Assembly (NCBI GenBank): GCA_038501785.1
Contig: JBAMJR010000695.1
Span: 36,729 to 100,728, forward strand
Origin: Myoxocephalus aenaeus
Lineage: Eukaryota; Chordata; Actinopteri; Perciformes; Cottidae
Direction of reading: 5' to 3'
Length of the DNA: 64,000 nucleotides
The position numbers and the translations under genes were made by a program. This document shows, one piece after another, positions 56,273 to 64,000 of the stretch. The notes below the pieces were generated by a model, which saw only the letters and a program-made list of their open reading frames with translations, had not been told where the DNA came from and made no database searches. Position 1 is the stretch's first letter, and each line of letters starts with the position of its first letter.

Positions 56273-59200
56273 ATATTCATGCTCAGAAGTGCTCAAATAC
56301 TTTACTTAAATAAAGTAGATATCTCACAATATACCACGTTATAAGCAAATGTGCTGAATTAAAAATAGTACTTTGATTCAAGTTGTGAATATACTTAAAA
56401 GTATCAAAAGTGCTGCAGGAAGTCTCCTTTCAAAGTGTAATAGTATTATAGAATATGAAACTGTGTGTATCACTAATGAAACCCCCCTTCCCATCCACAG
56501 ACTATGTGTGTTTTAATGCTCTCATCTCATTCATGTGTTCACCGTCTCCAGCGGCTGCAGCTGCTGCGTGAGCCGCTCGCGGTCCGCCAGCAGGGCGGCG
56601 TGCTCGGCCAGCTGCCGCTGAGGGAGCGTGAGCGCCGCCTGCAGGAGGCGCACCACGTACTTCATGTCGTCCAAGCCCAGCACGTGTTCGTGAGACGAGC
56701 CTGACGGACACACGGGGGGCGGGGCTTGTGTTAGTCAGAGAGCAGCAGCTGCTTCCTGTCTTTACGCTAAGCTAGGCTAGGCTAGGCTAAGCTAACCTTG
56801 TCCAAGGGAGCGCACGCTGTGCGTGACGCCGTTGATGACCAGTTGGAAGTCTTCGTTTAAAACGGTTTCCATGAAGGTGCACGAAGAGATCCTCTGTCCG
56901 CCTGAAGACGACAACGCTGGTTAGTTTGGGAACTTTTTAAAGTCAGGAAATCTGTTGCTAAATCTGTTGCTCAAAATGAGGCGATGAATGTAGAAACTGT
57001 GTTCGCAAACTGAAACCATTTATAGGATTTGTGGACAGAGGGGACCTTTTTTTCAAAATGAGGATATTTGGGGCAATTTAAGTTAAATGTGAACAATTTT
57101 ATGAGAAGTGGGAACATTTCAAGACATTTTTAGAAAGATGAGGACGTTTATAAATACTGAGGATATTTCTTAAAAGTTTCTTAAAAAATGACAGAATCTT
57201 TAGAAAGTGAAGATATTTTAGAAAGAAGACATTTTAGAAAGTGAAGATATTTTAGAAAGAAGACATTTTAGAAAGTGAAGATATTTTAGAAAGAAGATAT
57301 TTTAGAATGAAGATATTTTAGAAAGAAGATATTTTAGAAAGAAGATATTTTAGAATGAAGATATTTTAGAATGAAGATATTTTAGAAAGAAGATATTTTA
57401 GAAAGAAGATATTTTAGAAAGTGAAGATATTTTAGAAAGAAGATATTTTAGAAAGAAGATATTTTAGAATGAAGATATTTTAGAATGAAGATATTTTAGA
57501 AAGTGAAGATATTTTAGAAAGAAGATATTTTAGAAAGAAGATATTTTAGAAAGTGATGATATTTTAGAAAGAAGATATTTTAGAAAGTGAAGATATGTGT
57601 TAACAGCAGAGACGTTTTATACAATCTGGAACATTTGCTGAATGCGGGCTATAGGCAGTACATGTACTATCATCAGTGGTGTATAGTAACGAAGTAGAAA
57701 TACTTCGTTACTGTACTTAAGTAGTTTTTGGGGATATCTGTACTCTACTTTACTATTTATATTTCTGTTTACTTTTACTTTTACTTCACTACATTTTGCA
57801 AAGAAAACTGATACTTTTACTCCGATACATTTCTCCTGAAACCTTCGTTACTCGCTACAAAATCAAATCTATCTTTAGAAAAAGAAAAAAAACATCGGGG
57901 ACTGTGGTGGAACACAGACTCCACCAAGCAGGTTTTGAGAATCACAATGTTTTGCATTTTCCCTCTACATCCTCTAGTCCAGCGCTCCCAAACCTTTATG
58001 CGCCACGGACCGGTTACGTGAAGACAATATTTTCACAGACCGGGTCCGACCTCGGAAAGACGGGAGACAACGACACCTGACGTGTGTTCGTTATGTCCAG
58101 TCTACTGACTCTACTCCTAACTAAACCTTTAGTCCAGTCTACTGACTCTACTGCTAACTAAACCTTTAGTCCAGTCTACTGACTCTACTGCTAACTAAAC
58201 CTTTAGTCCAGTCTACTGACTCTACTCCTAACTAAACCTTTAGTCCAGTCTACTGACTCTACTGCTAACTAAACCTTTAGTCCAGTCTACTGACTCTACT
58301 CCTAACTAAACCTTTAGTCCAGTCTACTGACTCTACTCCTAACTAAACCTTTAGTCCAGTCTACTCCTAACTAAACCTTTAGTCCAGTCTACTGACTCTA
58401 CTCCTAACTAAACCTTTAGTCCAGTCTACTCCTAACTAAACCTTTAGTCCAGTCTACTGACTCTACTGCTAACTAAACCTTTAGTCCAGTCTACTGACTC
58501 TACTGCTAACTAAACCTTTAGTCCAGTCTACTGACTCTACTGCTAACTAAACCTTTAGTCCAGTCTACTGACTCTACTCCTAACTAAACCTTTAGTCCAG
58601 TCTACTGACTCTACTGCTAACTAAACCTTTAGTCCAGTCTACTGACTCTACTCCTAACTAAACCTTTAGTCCAGTCTACTGACTCTACTCCTAACTAAAC
58701 CTTTAGTCCAGTCTACTGACTCTACTGCTAACTAAACCTTTAGTCCAGTCTACTCCTAACTAAACCTTTAGTCCAGTCTACTGACTCTACTCCTAACTAA
58801 ACCTTTAGTCCAGTCTACTGCTTAACTTATAACCCGCTGCACAAAGACAGGATGTTGAAATGGAAGCAGGTTTTCATGCTTTTTTGGCGATCTCAGGATA
58901 CTCTGCCTTGGTTTCCAGATCACCGACAGAGTTGTAACAGACTTACGTTTCATTTTTAGAGTAACGTAACATCTTGACATGTGTCAAGAGATTCCGTCTG
59001 AGGTTACCACAGACGGATGTATGCGGTCATTTTTCACAATAAAACATCTTTCTGGCCTTGATTTTTTTTTATTTAATTGAAATGTTTCATTCATTCTTTC
59101 TGTGGCCCGGTACCAAGAGACCCACAGACCGGTACCAAGAGCCCCACAGACCGGTACCAAGAGACCCACAGACCGGTACCAAGAGACCCACGGACCGGTA

Positions 59201-60059
59201 CCAAGAGACCCACGGCGGGCGGAATGAGCATACTTATAACCACACTGTTACAACTCCTTAGTGTCATATTGCTTTTTGGAGAATTATGATGATAAGTTCA
59301 TAGTAGATGCAAAAGTATACTTAGGTACAATATATTATGTTGAACATAATATATATGGATGATCACAGCCAACCCAGTTATTGTATCAACACAACTCCTG
59401 GTCCTTGGTCACGGAGCCACAGCACTTAAAAGAATAAACTTCATAATTCTCAAAATTCTGACCCTTTGCTTTTTTATTAAAAGCATGTACTTGTACTTTT
59501 ACTTTCAATACTTAAGTACATTTTATATCAGAAAAATACTTTTGATACTTAAGTACAGAAAATATCAGATACTTTAAGACTTTTACTCAAGTAGTATTTT
59601 AATAGGTGACTTTTACTTTTACTGGAGTAATTTTCCAGTAAGGTATCTTTACTTTTACTCAAGTACGGCTTTTGGGTACTTTATACACCACTGACTATCA
59701 TAGTATACTTTACTGTACTATAGAGTATGACAGTATAAGTATCAGTACATGTGTCATAGCAGTACATGTACTATCATAGTATACTTTCCTATACTATAGA
59801 GTATGACAGTATAAGTATAGCAGTACATGTGTCATAGCAGTACACGTGTGTGTGTGTGTGTGTGTGCGTTACCTCTGTTGAGCAGGGTGGCCGTGAGCAC
59901 CCCGGGGTCCTTGGCTGTGATGTCACGCAGGAGGTCGCCCACTGTGGTCAACATGGGCGTCACCGTGAAGCGACACTGCTGACCGGCAGGGAGACGGAGA
60001 GAGAGGACGGGGCGACCGAAGCTGTAGCGGACAAACGCATCTGAGGGGGGGGGGGGGGG

Positions 60060-60099
<40 letters not shown>

Positions 60100-61326
60100 A
60101 ATGGAAATTAAGTTACATTTTCTTTTCTTTTCTCATGTTTTCCATGAATTAATGTAGTACAGTATAATACTATGTAATTATGTACTGATAGTACTACATA
60201 GTACCATACTACTACATAGTACTATACTACTACATAGTACTATCAGTAATCCCTGTTCATGTTGTTTGTTTCCTGTTTTCTCATCTCGTCATACTTCATA
60301 ACTTTTCTGTGTTTTCCTCCAGTTTTAAATGTTTTCCCCGATTAGTTTCACCTGTCCGTCTCTCCATAACCCCGCCCATGTCCCGCCCACGTCCCGCCCA
60401 CTTCCTGTCCTGGTGGTCTGACCCTGGTACCTGTGGTCTGGACCCCATGGGAGCCTCTGGATGTGGGCTGAGAGCTGAACCTGGACACGGCACCAGCGGA
60501 CCAGACCGGACCGGACTGGAGAGAAGAGACGTTCGTTATATTCACGACTCTTTCACGTGGAAAGACACAATCCTGGAATAAGTGGGCGTGCTACAGGGCT
60601 GAGACAGAGAGCAGCTGATTGGTTGAGAGATTACATGAATTATGGGGACATAAGATTGACTTGCATTCATCCGTATCATAACTATAACTATGACCATACC
60701 AGCCTGACCCTAAACACAACTATACCCTAAGCTTAAATCAAGAAAGGCGTGTCCCCACAATGTGACTGTGCAAACAGAGTCCCCAGAAGGCTGGTGAAAC
60801 ATGCCATCTCACACACACACACACACACTCCCCCGTCTCGTACCAGCAGAAGTATTAGTACTAGCAGTAAACTGTAGAAGTAGTAGTTTTAGTAGTAGCA
60901 CTGATGCTAGCAGCTGTAGTACACAGTACTAATATTGGTAGTTGTTGCAGTAAAAGTTGCATAGTACTGGTAGTAATAGTACACAGTCAGCAGTAGTTGT
61001 AGTTTCTCTTTTCTTAACCTTGACATGTCGACACTTTCAACTTCCAGCTTTAAGGAAAGGATCATTTCTGGAGTACATGAAGGGTTAAAGAAGTTTATGA
61101 AGAACCAGACGCTGAAGACGTTGAACTCACGGCGTAGATTCTGAGTCCTGAAGGTTTGGAGCGACAGAAGCTGCAGAAGAACCTGGAGACCAACATGGTG
61201 GTTGTTGTTGTTGTTGTTCTCTTCTTCTTCTTCTTCTAATTCTTCTTCTTCTTCTTCTTCAGTGCCGTAAACCGGCCGACCCTCCAGGCTGGAATGCTTC
61301 TGAGGCGAGTGGAAACAGGTTTTCAT
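55217..61326 (-). CDS. mcub: Mitochondrial calcium uniporter dominant-negative beta subunit
   Basis: MCUB joins the MCU channel in the inner mitochondrial membrane and lowers calcium uptake. Exons, 5' to 3': 61131-61326 (uncertain), 59873-60040, 56797-56901, 56543-56700, 56084-56190, 55790-55886, 55531-55647, 55217-55294; junction phases agree. The product has about 341 residues (human MCUB about 336). Order: N-terminal domain (FGRPVLSLRLP, DFQLVINGVTHSVR), coiled coil (QLAEHAALLADRERLTQQLQ), first membrane segment (WAGLAYLSLQGGFLGYL), pore motif WDVMEPVT, second membrane segment (SMVFFGYYILTRQ), then ARDRQFLHFFH and a coiled tail. LTWYVFAWDVME has Val where MCU has the pore-region Glu 257, as in MCUB. 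The first exon is doubtful: its phase-compatible frame has poly-Glu and poly-Asn runs. CFI and MCUB are also neighbours in human 4q25. Confidence 0.88.
55298..55373. repeat. (CA)n in the last mcub intron
   Basis: Directly upstream (in gene sense) of the last mcub exon. Its counterpart at 2417 is joined to CFI upstream DNA. Further CA/GT runs fill this and neighbouring introns (55440-55522, 55650-55710, 55890-55945, 55994-56076, 56195-56269). Confidence 0.9.
57215..57600. repeat. 13-17 bp minisatellite in mcub intron
   Basis: Repeats of GAAGATATTTTAGAA with length variants. Confidence 0.85.
58095..58820. repeat. Minisatellite (about 37-bp unit) in mcub intron
   Basis: About 20 units built from CTACTGACTCTACT, CCTAACTAAAC and CTTTAGTCCAGT, with a shorter variant lacking GACTCTACT and a C/G variant before CTAAC. 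Confidence 0.9.
59105..59215. repeat. 22-bp tandem repeat in mcub intron
   Basis: Five units of ACCGGTACCAAGAGACCCAC with minor changes. Confidence 0.85.
59700..59845. repeat. About 70-bp direct duplication in mcub intron
   Basis: Two copies containing ACTATAGAGTATGACAGTAT and CAGTACATGTGTCATAGCAG, lying between the hAT element and the exon at 59873. Confidence 0.7.
60041..61130. other. mcub intron 1, mostly plain sequence
   Basis: It holds a G run and (GA)n at 60043-60096 (the acceptor polypyrimidine tract on the - strand), repeated TACTACATAGTAC motifs near 60180-60240, and nothing else that I recognise. A missed small coding exon cannot be excluded. Confidence 0.4.
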
Positions 61327-61916
61327 GGCTGAACGCAGGAAGAGGAGGAGGAGGAGGAGGAGGAGGAGGAGGAGGGGGACGTTAACCCTCTCCTGACTAT
61401 CTCAGCTCAGACTTTAACACAGGAAGTCATTCTCCACACAGGAAGTGACTCAAACAGACACACAGCAGCAAGTTAAAGCTGTAAAAACTTCCTTTTGCAC
61501 AAATGTCACGTTGCATCGTCAAAGTGTTCCAACGTTTCTCTTCAACTGAAACTCTGGACACTTAAATAAATAAATAAAAGTTAAGTTAACTTCTACACAT
61601 TGCATCTTTTTTTAAACTCTTGTACAACTGGTAAATAATCTCCAGTTTCTGTTCTTAAATTAAGAAAAGCTCATTTAAAATCCAGTCAACAAGCTAAACG
61701 GTGAAGAAGAAATGTTTAAGAAGTACAAAGTAAAGCGCTTCAAACTAATTAAAGAAAATAAGAACGTCATTAGAAAGCAACAATGTTCACATCAGACCGT
61801 CTGTCTGTTTGTTGATGATCGTATAAGAAATACGTCAAAAAGAAGATTGCCATTAATTGTCAATAAAAGTACTAAAAAAGAAAGAAAAAGTTGTAGTTGT
61901 AGAATTTTTTTTATAA
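61327..61916. other. No gene seen; GGA microsatellite and AT-rich DNA
   Basis: (GGA)n at 61335-61375, then upstream sequence of mcub. A promoter for mcub would be expected here, but no clear element is visible. Confidence 0.4.
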
Positions 61917-62280
61917 TATCTTGAAAAAGTCATAGTATGTTGAAAAAGTTATAATATCTTGAAAAAGTAATATGTTGAAAAAAGTTAACAAATCATAGTA
62001 TTTTGAAGTATTATGTTGAAAAAAGTATTTTCTTGAAAAAAGTAATAAAAAGCACTGTGTTAAAAAAGTAATATGTAGCAAAAAGTAATAATATGTTGAA
62101 AAAAGTAATATGTTGGAAAAAAGTAATAAAAACGTAATAATATGTAAAAAAATATTGTATGTTGAAAAAAGTAAAACAAAAAGAAAAAACGTAATAATGT
62201 GTTGAAAAAAATAATAAAAAGTAATATGTTGGAAACATATAACTAAGTCTTAGTATGTTATTGGAAAACATAAATAAAAG
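61917..62280. repeat. Degenerate tandem repeat TGTTGAAAAAAGTAATA
   Basis: Irregular units of TGTTGAAAAAAGTAATAA type. No coding capacity. Confidence 0.8.
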
Positions 62281-62380
62281 TACGTTTATTTTCTATTTGT
62301 TTGTCTGTCAGCTGCAGTTCAGCATGTGACCTCAAGGCGGCGCCAATGTCCCACCGGCCTGAACTGTTCCTCTGAGACAG

Positions 62381-62384
<4 letters not shown>

Positions 62385-62466
<82 letters not shown>
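62385..62466. repeat. (GT)n microsatellite
   Basis: About 40 GT units; a (TA)n run follows at 62601-62641. Confidence 0.9.
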
Positions 62467-62468
<2 letters not shown>

Positions 62469-62599
62469 AAAGTACATTATTTAGGAGTTTATTTCAGTTA
62501 CTTTAACATTTTACACACAAATGTTGAGCTCATAAAATCGTTGATTGTTGAATATTAAATTATAATGTATAAAAGTAGGACAGTAAATACTTCCTCGTG

Positions 62600-62644
<45 letters not shown>

Positions 62645-62792
62645 AAATATGTAATATGATGAATGTAATAAAGTTTAAGTTTAAGTTTTTCAAGTTTTTA
62701 ACTTTTTTCAGTAAAATCTTTATATATATATATATATATTTCAGTAATATATTTTCTTTTTTTTCTCATTATTTTTTTATTGGTATTAGGCA

Positions 62793-63290
62793 TCAATCAG
62801 ACATCAACAAATGCTCTTCAGACAATGGCCCTGCCTGATGATGCTCATAGGAGCCGTGCAGGTAAACATCCCAGAGACGTGGTCTTACTCCAGAGGTCTC
62901 TCTCCTTCAGCATGTTGTGTAGGGCGGTGTGTGTCCCTCCCAGACAACATGCTAACGGTTTGCATTTTGATCCCAGCCAACAGGTTACCATCATAGTGGC
63001 GTTTCTGTAATAAAATACCGTGTCACGTTTTTCCACCCAGACTCTCTCATGTCTGTGATCTCCACACTTCCATTGAACTTTGCATATCACTGTCCATTCT
63101 TCCTGGGATGTAGTTATTCCTCCCTCCTTCTGCCATTTTGTTTTAATATAAGAGGTCGAATGTGTTTTAAAATCCATCAGACATTTATACATACATGAGA
63201 TGATTTTACTGCTTATATCTGAGTTATATGCTTTTTTAAACAGTTCTATCAGATATGTGCTCTTTGTCATATTTTCATCTTCGTATTCAC
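62793..63290 (-). pseudogene. Decayed L1-type LINE ORF2 C-terminal fragment
   Basis: The - strand frame has the spacing of fish L1 ORF2 tails: IKTKWQKE, a TSQEEWTVICK segment, and a Tyr-Arg / Trp / Cys-rich end. It is short, has no RT motif and frames are broken around it. Tentative. Confidence 0.4.
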
Positions 63291-63425
63291 GAAGTGTCGC
63301 ATCTGCAAGTATCGACAGAAGTCCTGTTTTTCTAGTGAGTGTTTCTCTTTAAGAGCTTCACACCTTAGCAGTGAGCCTCCTTTCATGATGTTGCATATGG
63401 ATGTTATCCTGTAGCATATTCTGTA

Positions 63426-63897
<472 letters not shown>

Positions 63898-63920
63898 GTA
63901 AAATCCTGTGTTTTTAAGGG

Positions 63921-63958
63921 ACCTGAACGTCTCCTCTCCCGTGAGGAGACGTTCAGGT
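63921..63958. other. Perfect 16-bp inverted repeat with 6-base loop
   Basis: Left arm ACCTGAACGTCTCCTC (63921-63936), loop TCCCGT, right arm its exact complement (63943-63958). It is GC-rich and stands just after the TA array. Possibly an end of a foldback element; function unknown. Confidence 0.7.
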
Positions 63959-64000
63959 GTATCGATGGCTGCAGGTGAGGGGCGCGAGGGTATCGATGTG

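Larger units (their letters stand above)
57980..59215. mobile_element. Second transposon remnant nested in the hAT element
   Basis: CAGCGCTCCCAAACC followed by GCGCCACGGACCGGTT resembles the start of another abundant fish hAT-type element. The matching right end was not found; sequence ends near GGTACCAAGAGACCCAC repeats. Confidence 0.4.
57674..59693. mobile_element. 2-kb hAT element in mcub intron
   Basis: Terminal repeats CAGTGGTGTATA and TATACACCACTG with a perfect 8-bp target duplication ACTATCAT (57666-57673 and 59694-59701). The ends are rich in ACTTTTACT, as in common fish hAT MITEs. It carries no transposase that I can see. Its interior has been expanded by other repeats. Confidence 0.88.

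Noticed and set aside
58095..58820. A CRISPR-like regular array
   Set aside because: Units are contiguous tandem repeats without unique spacers, in a vertebrate intron.
59058..59289. Short Pro/Thr/Arg repeat frames
   Set aside because: Translation of the 22-bp repeat inside the transposon nest.
60309..60581. A possible coding exon of about 90 codons on either strand
   Set aside because: No family resemblance and no splice phase that would join to mcub; probably chance or old repeat sequence.

Overview
The window looks like nuclear DNA of a teleost fish, probably a percomorph. The signs are GT-AG multi-exon vertebrate genes, very dense CA, TA and TTC microsatellites, a tRNA-derived SINE, and fish-type hAT, Tc1, piggyBac and Ty3/gypsy elements. 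The species cannot be named from the sequence.

The main content is a tandem array of complement factor I (CFI) genes on the + strand. Three complete copies are present: copy 1 (3353-11915), copy 2 (21412-31193) and copy 3 (43033-51662). Each has 16 coding exons encoding signal peptide, acidic/proline-rich segment, FIMAC, SRCR, two LDLRa modules, a linker and a trypsin-like protease. The first bases of the window are the inner end of the same gypsy element that follows copies 1 and 2, so at least one more unit probably lies to the left. Exons are nearly identical between copies, yet almost every difference changes the protein. Copies 1 and 2 carry Asn at the catalytic Asp position, while copy 3 keeps Asp. 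The array may therefore hold one active protease and two catalytically crippled paralogs.

Between the copies lie layered mobile elements: a gypsy element (after copies 1 and 2, absent after copy 3), a hAT deletion derivative, a gag-bearing LTR retroelement fragment with a PPPY motif (after copies 1 and 2), a piggyBac derivative nested in a gypsy LTR (after copy 2), and a full-length Tc1/mariner with an intact DD36E transposase (after copy 3). Presence or absence of each gives a relative history of the duplications.

Right of the array, on the - strand, is mcub (MCU dominant-negative beta subunit), with coding exons from about 55217 to 61326, tail-to-tail with CFI. A remnant of its last coding exon and its 3' flank occurs at the left of the array, joined through a CA repeat to the sequence upstream of CFI. 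This marks the duplication junction: CA microsatellites in the last mcub intron and upstream of CFI recombined. From 61330 to 64000 there are simple repeats, minisatellites, a decayed LINE fragment, TA arrays and a perfect hairpin.
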